Shown: positions 9,889 through 18,422 of the stretch, piece after piece | Layout: the number at the start of each line of letters is the position of its first letter | Position numbering within the stretch: the first letter of the stretch is position 1 | Assembly: GCF_038024125.1 (NCBI RefSeq) | Contig: NZ_CP150662.1 | Coordinates: forward strand, 1,629,501-1,693,500 | Source: Polaribacter gangjinensis | GTDB taxonomy: Bacteria; Bacteroidota; Bacteroidia; Flavobacteriales; Flavobacteriaceae | Length of the DNA: 64,000 nucleotides | Direction: 5' to 3' | Notes under the pieces: model-generated | What the model was told of the DNA's origin: nothing | The model's input: only the letters and a program-made list of their open reading frames with translations | Database searches by the model: none | Translations under genes and position numbers: made by a program

Positions 9889-9906
9889 ATTGTAATTAGT
9901 TGATTT

Positions 9907-9940
9907 AGGGATTCAAAAAAGAATTCTTTTTTGAATCCCT
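9907..9940 (+). terminator. 34-bp perfect palindrome: terminator/attenuator between pflB and pflA
   Basis: Bases 9907-9940 are perfectly self-complementary, centred on GAATTC at 9921-9926, and followed by TTTATTT. In RNA this makes a stem of about 15 bp with a 4-nt loop and a U-rich tail, the form of an intrinsic terminator. Readthrough would feed pflA. The 3' arm also holds the TTG at 9931, the only conventional in-frame start of pflA. Confidence 0.75.
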
Positions 9941-10716
9941 TTTTATTTAAAAGAAAACCAAACACTATCAAAACAACAGAAAACATATTACGAGTTCATT
10001 CCATTGAATCTTTTGGGACTCATGATGGTCCAGGCATCAGAATGGTTGTCTTTTTACAAGGTTGCAAACTAAAATGTTTGTATTGCCACAATCCTGATAC
10101 CATTGATACACAAGGTGGAGAAGATATCGAGATTGAAGAATTGGTACAAAAAGCCATCAGAATGAAATCGTATTTTGGAGAAACTGGAGGTGTTACTGTT
10201 TCTGGAGGAGAACCTTTGTTGCAAGCACATAATTTGGTTCACTTTTTTAAACGATTAAAAGAGGAAAATATCCACACAAATATCGATACCAATGGGCGTA
10301 TTCTAAACCATCCTGTGATGGAACTGTTAGACAATTACGCAGATTTGATCATGCTTGATATCAAACACATGACTGAAGAAGGATATCAAAAAATAACAGG
10401 ACAAAAAAATAAAGAAACTGCTTTTCATCTTGCAAAATACAGGGAGGCTTCTGGAAAAAAAATGTGGTTGCGTTACGTATTGATTCCCGGAATCACAAGC
10501 AGTCCTGAGTTGCTACATCAATTAGGCAACTATTTCAAAGATTTTACAACCATTGAGCAAATAGAAATTCAGCCTTATCACAAATTAGGTGTCCATAAAT
10601 GGGAAGCTTTGGGTTGGGAATATGAGTTAAAAGATGCCAGAGAAAATACCCCTGAAGAATTACAAACTGCAAAATCAATTTTAGAAAACTACTTTAAAAA
10701 AGTAAAAATTAATTAA
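9931..10716 (+). CDS. pflA: Pyruvate formate-lyase activating enzyme (radical SAM)
   Basis: Generates the glycyl radical on PflB using SAM and a [4Fe-4S] cluster. The radical-SAM motif is C45-x3-C49-x2-C52 (GCKLKCLYCHNP), preceded by RVHSIESFGTHDGPGIR, which defines the PFL activases. GGVTVSGGEP follows near 65-75. The start is odd: between the upstream stop (TGA 9901) and the conserved core there is no ATG or GTG in frame, only TTG 9931, ATC 9967 and ATA 9985. TTG 9931 lies in the terminator's 3' arm and gives about 15 extra residues over E. coli PflA; a rare AUC or AUA start would match E. coli length better. It ends 2 bp before the transporter. Confidence 0.88.
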   Translation: MNPFLFKRKPNTIKTTENILRVHSIESFGTHDGPGIRMVVFLQGCKLKCLYCHNPDTIDTQGGEDIEIEELVQKAIRMKSYFGETGGVTVSGGEPLLQAHNLVHFFKRLKEENIHTNIDTNGRILNHPVMELLDNYADLIMLDIKHMTEEGYQKITGQKNKETAFHLAKYREASGKKMWLRYVLIPGITSSPELLHQLGNYFKDFTTIEQIEIQPYHKLGVHKWEALGWEYELKDARENTPEELQTAKSILENYFKKVKIN

Positions 10717-10718
10717 TT

Positions 10719-11975
10719 ATGATTGCACAAAAACTTAAAAACCGTTGGCTAATTGCAGCATCTGCAGTTGGAATTCACATTTCTATTGGCTCAGTTTATG
10801 CCTATTCTGTGATGACAAATCCTGTAAAAGATATTTTTGAAGTAGAGGGAAGTACTGTAAAATGGGCTTTTAAAATTGCTATTTTATTGTTAGGATTGTC
10901 TGCCGCATTTTTAGGAAAATGGGTTGAAAAAGTGGGTCCTAAAAAAAGTGGAATTACAGCAGGAATTTTATATGGAGCTGGAATTTTAGGTTCAGGTTTG
11001 GCAGTTCAATTCGGTTCTTTGTGGTTGTTTTATGCGTGTTATGGAGTTATTGGCGGAATTGGCTTGGGTATTGGTTACATAACTCCCGTGAGTACTTTGG
11101 TAAAATGGTTTCCAGACAGAAGAGGTTTGGCTACAGGAATGGCAATTATGGGATTTGGATTTGCAGCACTAATTTTTGGCCCAATCATGGCAAAATTATT
11201 TGAAACAGTGGGCGTTGCAAATGCATTTTATATTTTAGGAACAATTTATACTATTATCATTTTAGCATCCGCTAGTTATATTGAAAGACCTCCTGTTGGC
11301 TATTTTCCTGAAGGATTTGAAGGTGAAGCAAAAAATGCCATAAAAGAAGATATTTCGAATGTTACTGCCAATGAAGCACTAAAATCTGAACGATTTTATT
11401 ACATATGGTTGATGATGTTTATCAATATTTCTTGCGGAATTGCCATCATTTCTGCTGCAAGTCCCATGATGCAAGAAAAACTAAATTATACCTCTATGCA
11501 AGCAGCAACAATTGTTGGATTTATTGGAGTTTTCAATGGCTTAGGAAGGCTTTTATGGTCAACCCTTTCTGATTATTTAGGAAGAGCAAACACCTATATA
11601 TTGTTTTTTGCATTTCAAATTTTGGCCTTTTATCTATTACCAAAAATAGGAATTGAAAGTGTGTTTTTATTAGTGCTTTTTACAGTTATTACTATGTATG
11701 GTGGAGGATTTGCAACATTACCAGCATTTTTAGGCGATTTATTTGGCACCAAACAATTAGGCGCAATTCATGGATATGTGTTAGCAGCTTGGGCTTTAGC
11801 TGGTGTTGCAGGCCCAACTATTTACGATTTGGTAAAAGAGCAAACAGGATCTCTTGATACAACATTATTGATTTTTGCAGGCTTATTTGTAATTGCTTTT
11901 ATCATCTCAGTTTTAATGAAATTTTCTATTTTAAAATCTGAAAAACAAAGAATTAAGGAGTTAAGTATTGCATAA
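10719..11975 (+). CDS. OFA-family MFS transporter
   Basis: A 418-residue, 12-segment transporter of the oxalate/formate antiporter (OFA) branch. It opens with RWLIAASAVGIHISIGSVYAYSV (split: RWLIAASAVGIH, then SIGSVYAYSV), typical of that family, and has a conserved WFPDRRGLATGMA loop near 130. It starts 2 bp after pflA, so the three genes probably share one transcript beyond the palindrome. A monocarboxylate such as formate or pyruvate is the natural guess from context, but OFA members vary widely in substrate. Confidence 0.8.
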   Translation: MIAQKLKNRWLIAASAVGIHISIGSVYAYSVMTNPVKDIFEVEGSTVKWAFKIAILLLGLSAAFLGKWVEKVGPKKSGITAGILYGAGILGSGLAVQFGSLWLFYACYGVIGGIGLGIGYITPVSTLVKWFPDRRGLATGMAIMGFGFAALIFGPIMAKLFETVGVANAFYILGTIYTIIILASASYIERPPVGYFPEGFEGEAKNAIKEDISNVTANEALKSERFYYIWLMMFINISCGIAIISAASPMMQEKLNYTSMQAATIVGFIGVFNGLGRLLWSTLSDYLGRANTYILFFAFQILAFYLLPKIGIESVFLLVLFTVITMYGGGFATLPAFLGDLFGTKQLGAIHGYVLAAWALAGVAGPTIYDLVKEQTGSLDTTLLIFAGLFVIAFIISVLMKFSILKSEKQRIKELSIA

Positions 11976-12131
11976 GTATATTGTCTTTTTAATTGAAAAG
12001 TTAAATTTTAAACACCACAAATTTAGTTGCTCTAATTTTAAACTTTAGCGAATTTTTGGTATTGATCACCCAATTTGTCCTTCAATTTTTTAGCATCTTT
12101 GCACTCATAATTTTTTGAAATTTTATTTACA

Positions 12132-13121
12132 ATGAAAATAGCAGTTGTTGGTGCCACAGGAATGGTTGGCACAGTTATGTTAAGAGTTCTAGAAGAACGC
12201 AATTTACCAATCACAGAATTGATTCCTGTTGCATCTGAAAAATCTGCAGGTAAAAAATTGACTTTCAAAGGTAAAGAATACACGATTGTAACCCTTGAAG
12301 AAGCTGTTGCATTAAAACCACACATTGCATTATTTTCGGCAGGAGGTGAAACTTCGTTGCAATGGGCTCCAAAATTTGCAGCTGTTGGTACAAAAGTGAT
12401 TGACAATTCTTCTGCTTGGAGAATGGATGTTGATAAAAAACTGGTAGTTCCTGAAATCAATGGTGATGTGTTGACAAAAGACGATTATATCATTGCGAAC
12501 CCTAATTGTTCTACCATTCAATTGGTAATGGCTTTAGCACCTTTACATCAAAAATATCAAATGAAACGCGTGGTGATTTCTACCTATCAATCTGTTTCTG
12601 GAACTGGAGTAAAAGCGGTGCAACAATTGGCAAATGAAGAAGCCGGAATTGATGGCGAAATGGCATATCATTATAAAATTGGTAGAAATGCCATTCCGCA
12701 ATGTGATGTTTTTTTAGAAAATGGTTATACCAAAGAAGAAATGAAATTGGTAAAAGAACCAAAAAAGATTTTACGTGATGATTCTTTTTCGGTAACTGCT
12801 ACTGCTGTTCGAATTCCGACTGCTGGAGGACATTCAGAAGCTGTGAATGTGCAATTTACGCATGATTTTGATTTGGATGAAGTTCGTCAAATATTAAGTG
12901 AAACTCCTGGAATTGTTGTGCAAGACGATTTGGCAAACCATATTTATCCAATGCCAATTACTGCCAATGACAAAGACGAAGTTTTTGTAGGACGAATTCG
13001 AAGAGATGAATCTCAAGAAAATACCTTAAATTTGTGGATTGTTGCTGACAACTTACGCAAAGGTGCTGCAACAAATACAATTCAGATTGCTGAATATTTA
13101 ATCGCACACAACTTGGTATAA
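12132..13121 (+). CDS. asd: Aspartate-semialdehyde dehydrogenase
   Basis: Reduces aspartyl phosphate to aspartate semialdehyde with NADPH, for Lys, Met, Thr and diaminopimelate synthesis. The 329-residue protein has the dinucleotide motif GATGMVG at 8-14, the catalytic C126 in NPNCSTIQ, and a late RIPTAGGHSEAV with the conserved His. Length is normal. The sequence at 12094-12101 (CATCTTTG) with TTTG at 12074 could be a weak promoter, but the 16-nt spacing is short. Confidence 0.93.
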   Translation: MKIAVVGATGMVGTVMLRVLEERNLPITELIPVASEKSAGKKLTFKGKEYTIVTLEEAVALKPHIALFSAGGETSLQWAPKFAAVGTKVIDNSSAWRMDVDKKLVVPEINGDVLTKDDYIIANPNCSTIQLVMALAPLHQKYQMKRVVISTYQSVSGTGVKAVQQLANEEAGIDGEMAYHYKIGRNAIPQCDVFLENGYTKEEMKLVKEPKKILRDDSFSVTATAVRIPTAGGHSEAVNVQFTHDFDLDEVRQILSETPGIVVQDDLANHIYPMPITANDKDEVFVGRIRRDESQENTLNLWIVADNLRKGAATNTIQIAEYLIAHNLV

Positions 13122-13135
13122 TTTTAATTTTTATA

Positions 13136-14179
13136 ATGTCAACATTTTATAAAACCACTATTAAAGAAATTACACACGAAACCGCATTTGCGGTTTCTGT
13201 GTTATTCCAAATTCCTGAAAATCAAGAAAAAACTTTTCAATTTACAGCAGGACAATACATCACCTTGCAAAAAGAAATTCATGGTGAATTGGTTAGAAGA
13301 GCTTATTCAATTTGTTCAACCCCACAAAGTGGCGACCTAAAAGTTGCTATTAAAGCTGTAGAAAAAGGAGTATTTTCTAGCTATGCAACATCCGAATTAA
13401 AAGTGGGTGATAGTATTGAAATTTCAGCTCCTGAAGGTCGTTTTCAATTGCAACCAAAACCAAACAAAAATTATATTGCTTTTGCTGCAGGAAGTGGAAT
13501 TACGCCGATTTTATCGATGTTGAAAACCGTTTTAGAAAACGAACCAAGTGCTAGTTTTACACTCGTTTATGGTAATAGAACTGTGGCAGAAACCATGTTT
13601 TATGAAGAATTGTTGCAGTTTAAAAAACAATATTCAAACTTTCATTTAGAATTTATTTGTAGTAGAGAGCGTCAAGAAAATGCCTTATTTGGTAGAATTG
13701 ACAAAGCATTTACCAACTTTTTTATCAAAAATAAATACAAAAACATTTCTTTTGATAGCGCTTATTTGTGTGGTCCTGAAGAAATGATTCACACAGTTTC
13801 TGACACCTTAAAAGAAGCCGAATTTCCATCAGAAAACATTCATTTTGAATTGTTTACAACTTCTGAAAACGAAGAAGAAGCCTCAAAAATAAAAGACGGA
13901 ACTACTGAAATTTCGATTTTACTGGATGATGAAACTACCACATTTACCATGACTCAAACTGATACCATTTTGGCTGCTGCTTTGCGACATCATGTAGATG
14001 CACCTTATTCTTGTCAAGGTGGTGTTTGCAGTTCGTGTTTAGGAAAAGTTACAGACGGAAAAGCTGTAATGGTCAAAAACTCTATTTTAACAGACAAAGA
14101 AGTTGCTGAAGGATTTATTTTAACCTGTCAAGCACATCCAATAACACCAAAAATAACAATTGACTTTGATGACGTATAA
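13136..14179 (+). CDS. PaaE-like ferredoxin reductase (FAD, NAD(P), 2Fe-2S)
   Basis: A 347-residue three-part electron-transfer flavoprotein: FAD domain with RRAYSICS near 55-62, NAD(P) domain with AAGSGITPILSML near 118-130, and a C-terminal plant-type 2Fe-2S ferredoxin domain with C293, C298, C301 and C331. This is the layout of the PaaE reductase of phenylacetyl-CoA epoxidase and of other class IA oxygenase reductases. No oxygenase subunits are nearby, so its partner is unknown. It starts 14 bp after asd. Confidence 0.85.
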   Translation: MSTFYKTTIKEITHETAFAVSVLFQIPENQEKTFQFTAGQYITLQKEIHGELVRRAYSICSTPQSGDLKVAIKAVEKGVFSSYATSELKVGDSIEISAPEGRFQLQPKPNKNYIAFAAGSGITPILSMLKTVLENEPSASFTLVYGNRTVAETMFYEELLQFKKQYSNFHLEFICSRERQENALFGRIDKAFTNFFIKNKYKNISFDSAYLCGPEEMIHTVSDTLKEAEFPSENIHFELFTTSENEEEASKIKDGTTEISILLDDETTTFTMTQTDTILAAALRHHVDAPYSCQGGVCSSCLGKVTDGKAVMVKNSILTDKEVAEGFILTCQAHPITPKITIDFDDV

Positions 14180-14199
14180 AATTTGTATTTTTACGCTCT

Positions 14200-14865
14200 A
14201 TGAGTTTTTTTGATATTAAAAATGCACTTCTAATTGGTTTCTTCATGGCTTTCATGATAGGACCTGTTTTTTTTATGCTGATTCAAACCAGTATTTTAAA
14301 AGGTGCTAGAGCAGCCATTGTTTTTGATTTGGGTGTTATTTTGGGTGATATTAGCTTTATTCTTTTAGCGTATTATGGAAGTAGACCTTTGTTAGAAAAA
14401 ATAAAAGATGATCCTAGATTATTTTTTATTGGTGGAATGGTACTGATTATTTACGGTTTGATTACTTATTTTGACAAAGAAAACAAAAAACAGGTTGAAG
14501 AAAGTGAAGAGTTGGTAAATATTTCCGTAAAAAATAATTACTTAAAACTTTTCTTAAAGGGTTATTTTTTAAACTTTATCAATATTGGTGTTTTAACATT
14601 CTGGTTGGGAGCTGTTTTGGTTATTGGTCCCTCATTAGACATGAGTAGAAATGCCATTTTTTCTTATTTCGGAATCATTATTTTAGGCTATTTCATCACA
14701 GATTTAGGAAAAATATTTTTAGCAAAAAAACTGAAAGATAAAATGACGCCTATTTTGATTTTTCGCATCAAAAGAATCATGGGTATTATTTTGATTGTTT
14801 GTGGCGTTTTTTTAATGTTAAAAGGATTTATTCCGAATGACAAATTGAATCAATTTATCAGTTGA
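14200..14865 (+). CDS. LysE family translocator
   Basis: A 221-residue membrane protein with about six hydrophobic segments. The N-terminal GFFMAFMIGPVFFMLIQTS with its Gly-Pro, then GDISFILLAYYGS, fits the LysE/RhtB amino-acid exporter superfamily. A charged loop around 95-110 separates the two halves. The substrate is unknown. It starts 20 bp after the reductase gene. Confidence 0.8.
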   Translation: MSFFDIKNALLIGFFMAFMIGPVFFMLIQTSILKGARAAIVFDLGVILGDISFILLAYYGSRPLLEKIKDDPRLFFIGGMVLIIYGLITYFDKENKKQVEESEELVNISVKNNYLKLFLKGYFLNFINIGVLTFWLGAVLVIGPSLDMSRNAIFSYFGIIILGYFITDLGKIFLAKKLKDKMTPILIFRIKRIMGIILIVCGVFLMLKGFIPNDKLNQFIS

Positions 14866-14990
14866 TTTGTAATTATATCCCTTTATTTATTAATTATAGA
14901 GACAAAATAATTTGCTTTTGATACCTCTTTTTTAAATATATAAACGTATGATATCCTCTAAAGATGTTAGACTTAGTAGAGCTTTGTAAA

Positions 14991-15027
14991 AAATAGCTTT
15001 GCAAACTGAAAATTCACAAAGCTATTT
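14991..15027 (-). terminator. Hairpin terminator of the TonB receptor gene
   Basis: Perfect 11-bp arms at 14991-15001 and 15017-15027 around a 15-nt loop. On the - strand the stem is followed directly by a run of Ts (A-tract at 14988-14993 on +), so it suits the TonB receptor transcript best; it may also stop the LysE transcript from the left. Confidence 0.6.
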
Positions 15028-15074
15028 CACATATTTTTACTAAAAAAAATGTCGCTTAATTTTAAAGCTCCATT

Positions 15075-17306
15075 TTAAAACTTAGCCCCAATAGATACAA
15101 AAAAGGTTCTGCCTTCACCAGGTAAAATCCCTGGTCCTGGATAACCTCCAGCTCTTCTAGTCGCATACATTTGGTTCATTAAATTATTAATACCTGCTTT
15201 GATATTATAGTTGTTTAACCATTTGTACTCTGAAGAAAAATCCATCACCTCATAGCCATCTAACCAACCTGTAACTCCATTAGCAGAGGGGTTTTGAGTG
15301 TTGTTGGCATCTGTAAAAATACCCCCTGAAGTGCGGTATTGCAAGGTGGAAGAAAAATTATTTTTGCTGTAAACCAACCCAAAATTGTGTACATATCTTG
15401 GAGAATTTTCTACGCGATTGCCTTTTAAATTACTCTCTGTAATTACTTCATTAGGTGCAGTACCACTAGTATTAAACACACTAAAATCCGAGTAACGAGC
15501 ATCAATAAAACTCATAGTGGCAAATAGTTCTAAACTCCCAAAGGTATTGTAAATATTAAAAAATCGTGCAACATTAAAATTTACAAAACTTTCTATCCCT
15601 TGGTTAACAGTTTCACCTAAATTGGTTCGGTATAAAAAAGTTCCTTGGCTTGGATCGTTGTTTATAAACTGACGAATTCCTCCAATTCGGTTATTATATC
15701 TTAAGTAAAACAAACTTACATCAAAATTAATATAATTGTTTATAAACCCGCGATAACCTAAATCGGCATTGTAACCATCAGCATCTTTAAGGTTAGGATC
15801 AATTACATCAGTAACTGCTGGTGGAGTAAAGTCAGAAAACAATACCGGACGAAATGCTTGTGTAATATTCGCATACAAATTTGTGGAACCAAACTTATAT
15901 TCCAATCCTAAACCAAATAAAGCTTTACTTCTGGAAATATTTTTGTCATCAAAAGGTATTTCGTTACCAGATTGCAAACCAAATCTACCACTTCCAATGT
16001 TTTCAATATATTCATATCGAACTCCGGGAATAATGCTGAATTTCTCAGTAATTTTAAATTGATTTTCTGCAAAGGCAGCTACATTGTTTGTGAAAAAATC
16101 TAACGATCTTGGAAAAATATCCTCCACACTCAAATCAAAATCTGAAGCAGTAGTTCCACGTCCTTGTTGATTTCGGGTGGTATTTGCGCGATATAATCGA
16201 ACTCCAAATGTCAAATTATTCTCTATATTTCCTAATTTATATTTTAATAAATTTCTATTCTCTAATCCAAAGTTTTCATAGAAATCTCTGTCCACTCTTC
16301 GATTGGCAAATTGGTTGGTAGCGGGATTGATTTCATCTGGAATATTTGGAGTAGCTGTAAAACCTACACTGTTTCTCTCTCCAACCAAACCAAAAAACTT
16401 AGTATTGGAAGTTAAACGTTCAGATATTTTGGTATCAAAATTCAAAGAAAATACATTCCAAGGCACACCAAACCAATTACGGTCTCTCAAAGACTGACGT
16501 GGGTTATCATTGAACTGTGCATCAGTTAAACCACCTCCTTGTTGTAACTCATACACCATATTCGTATATTCTGCTGATAGTTTGGTGTTTTCAGTAAAAG
16601 CATACTCCAAAAAGAGATGAGTGTTTCGCACTTTGTATTGGCTATTTTCTCTCCATCCATCTGCACTTCTAGAATGATTATAGGCATAATAAGAAAATTT
16701 ACCCAATTTTCCACCAATAGCATTGTAGCTACTCATTAAATTATAGCTGCCAATGGTATTTTGAGTTTCGAACGAGAATTTTTTGGTGTTTTCACGCTTT
16801 AATACATAGTTTAAGATCCCACCAAATTGAGGCCCATATTGCAATGCAGCACCACCTCTTATCAACTCTATACTTTCAACAGCTTCTAATGGAGGGTTAT
16901 AATACGCTTCTGGATAGCCGAAAACATCCGAAGAAATATCAAAGCCATTTTGTCTAACATTCAATTCCCAGCTTCTATTGGGGCTTAAACCTCTCACCCC
17001 AACATTTATTTGCACTCCTGAACCATCGTTTTCCCAAATATTTACCCCTGGCACTCTCGAAAAAACTTCACGAGCATTATTGGTAGTTAAATTGGCACTA
17101 AAAGAAGATAATTTTAATACTTCACTTTTTTTTCCAGAATAAATGGCATTCTTTTTTGTTTCGGGCATTTTTTCTGGACTCAACCTAATGGTTGAAACCA
17201 CGACTGTATCTAATTTTACAATCGTATCATTTAAAATAAAATTCTGATTTTGTGCATGTGTAAAAAAACAACATCCAAAAGCGAAAATAGCATAAAGATT
17301 TTTCAT
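15075..17306 (-). CDS. FecA-like TonB-dependent outer-membrane receptor
   Basis: A 743-residue ligand-gated outer-membrane porin with a signal peptide ending near A18-Q19. The plug lies about 70-175, with SRVPGVNIWENDGSG, VGVRGLSPNR and ESIELIRGGAALQYG. The rest is beta-barrel ending in the terminal Phe of VSIGAKF. No N-terminal carboxypeptidase-like or SusC-type domain is present and no SusD is adjacent, so it is an iron or siderophore type receptor, with ferric citrate or a related chelate as guess. It stands alone with its own strong promoter and terminator. Confidence 0.88.
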   Translation of the reverse strand: MKNLYAIFAFGCCFFTHAQNQNFILNDTIVKLDTVVVSTIRLSPEKMPETKKNAIYSGKKSEVLKLSSFSANLTTNNAREVFSRVPGVNIWENDGSGVQINVGVRGLSPNRSWELNVRQNGFDISSDVFGYPEAYYNPPLEAVESIELIRGGAALQYGPQFGGILNYVLKRENTKKFSFETQNTIGSYNLMSSYNAIGGKLGKFSYYAYNHSRSADGWRENSQYKVRNTHLFLEYAFTENTKLSAEYTNMVYELQQGGGLTDAQFNDNPRQSLRDRNWFGVPWNVFSLNFDTKISERLTSNTKFFGLVGERNSVGFTATPNIPDEINPATNQFANRRVDRDFYENFGLENRNLLKYKLGNIENNLTFGVRLYRANTTRNQQGRGTTASDFDLSVEDIFPRSLDFFTNNVAAFAENQFKITEKFSIIPGVRYEYIENIGSGRFGLQSGNEIPFDDKNISRSKALFGLGLEYKFGSTNLYANITQAFRPVLFSDFTPPAVTDVIDPNLKDADGYNADLGYRGFINNYINFDVSLFYLRYNNRIGGIRQFINNDPSQGTFLYRTNLGETVNQGIESFVNFNVARFFNIYNTFGSLELFATMSFIDARYSDFSVFNTSGTAPNEVITESNLKGNRVENSPRYVHNFGLVYSKNNFSSTLQYRTSGGIFTDANNTQNPSANGVTGWLDGYEVMDFSSEYKWLNNYNIKAGINNLMNQMYATRRAGGYPGPGILPGEGRTFFVSIGAKF

Positions 17307-17312
17307 TAAAGT

Positions 17313-17325
17313 TTATTTAGATTAA
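17313..17325 (-). repeat. 13-bp repeat, promoter-proximal copy (possible operator)
   Basis: On + it reads TTATTTAGATTAA and is identical to the copy at 17370-17382, in the same orientation. This copy lies between the predicted transcription start and the start codon of the TonB receptor. A repressor bound here would block elongation or initiation. The binding protein is unknown; a Fur or DtxR-type iron regulator is only a guess. Confidence 0.45.
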
Positions 17326-17335
17326 TTCTATTTTG

Positions 17336-17367
17336 CAAATGTAAAAACAGAATTTTTGTCACGCAAA
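17336..17367 (-). promoter_or_regulatory. Consensus promoter of the TonB receptor gene
   Basis: On - the -33 element TTTG (17364-17367) and the -7 element TACATTTG (17336-17343) are separated by exactly 20 nt, a full match to the Bacteroidota sigma consensus TTTG-N19-21-TAnnTTTG. The predicted start site is about 25 nt before the ATG at 17306. Confidence 0.7.
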
Positions 17368-17369
17368 TA

Positions 17370-17382
17370 TTATTTAGATTAA
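17370..17382 (-). repeat. 13-bp repeat, distal copy (possible operator)
   Basis: Second identical copy of TTATTTAGATTAA (+ reading), 57 bp from the first. It starts 2 bp beyond the -33 element, so the two copies bracket the promoter. Confidence 0.45.
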
Positions 17383-17571
17383 GTTTAAATAAATTTAAAT
17401 TTTAACTTTTATAGAAGATTTGTTAAATTCTAAGATAATTGGTATCAAAGCATTTAGGCATTATTTGAATTAAAATTATTTTTAAAAGAGAAATATCATT
17501 AACTTAATTCCTTAAAAAAATACAACCACATTAATTGTCAAAAAAAATGAAGTAAAACAGAAATCACTTCG

Positions 17572-18417
17572 CTATTTTATGGAAAACTCATACAAATTAC
17601 CTCCTTTAAATATAAATTTTTCATCTGTAATCAATAGCGTTTTGTGATTTGTAAAACAAACTCCTTCTTTTTGAGTTTGTTTGATAAAGGGAATTATTTT
17701 TAGCGAGCCAGAGAAAAAATCATCTCCGGTAAAATTAGAAAAAATCAGCACATTTTTTTGGGATAATAAAGCAACTGTCTTCCCATCATTAGAAATATCT
17801 GCCCCAGTAATCCAACTTGAATTTTCTTTACCATTAAAAAATTTACCTATACATTTTGCTTTATATTTCCCTTTTTTGGCAGGTATTTTATACAAAAATG
17901 TTTGACCATATTTTTCAGGAATCCTGCTTTTTGTAAAAATATAAAAGTGATCTTGAAAATAGAAAAATGCCTCTGCATCAAAAGAAAGCTGACTTTTTTT
18001 CGGAGGAAAATCGCGCTGATTTTCAAATTTAAATTCAATGATTTCAGCTTTAGCTTTGTCCTTTTTTAAATCTGATGACGCTACTTTTAGTATTCGTAAA
18101 TTTTTACGAGTATTAGAATTATTACCGAAATCGCCAATATATAAATTGCCTTTCTCATCACTGGCTAAATCTTCCCAATCGTGGTTTTTAGCGTTGATTT
18201 TTAATACCTTCTGAATGGTTCCTTGCTTGTCTACCCCAAATAAATTCGAAGAATTTCCACTGTCATTAATCATCCAAATGAATGAAGAATTTATCAAAAC
18301 TTCAGTTCCTGAAACTTCACGTAAAATATTTGGTAAATTGGCTAAAACAGGTTCTACTTTTTCTTTTTGACAACTTAAAATCATCAAAAAACTAACAAAA
18401 TAAAACCTTTTTTTCAT
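17572..18417 (-). CDS. Lipoprotein with SdiA-regulated/beta-propeller-like sequence
   Basis: A 281-residue lipoprotein with lipobox LMILSC. The motifs WMINDSGNSSNLFGVD, HDWEDLASDEKGNLYIGDFG and GKTVALLSQKNVLIF look like repeating propeller blades, as in SdiA-regulated-type proteins common in Bacteroidota. No catalytic residues can be assigned. I chose the ATG at 18417, 5 bp after the TPM gene, because it starts a clean signal peptide; the ATG at 18429 would overlap that gene. It is last in the LemA/TPM operon. Confidence 0.65.
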   Translation of the reverse strand: MKKRFYFVSFLMILSCQKEKVEPVLANLPNILREVSGTEVLINSSFIWMINDSGNSSNLFGVDKQGTIQKVLKINAKNHDWEDLASDEKGNLYIGDFGNNSNTRKNLRILKVASSDLKKDKAKAEIIEFKFENQRDFPPKKSQLSFDAEAFFYFQDHFYIFTKSRIPEKYGQTFLYKIPAKKGKYKAKCIGKFFNGKENSSWITGADISNDGKTVALLSQKNVLIFSNFTGDDFFSGSLKIIPFIKQTQKEGVCFTNHKTLLITDEKFIFKGGNLYEFSIK

Positions 18418-18422
18418 TGAAA

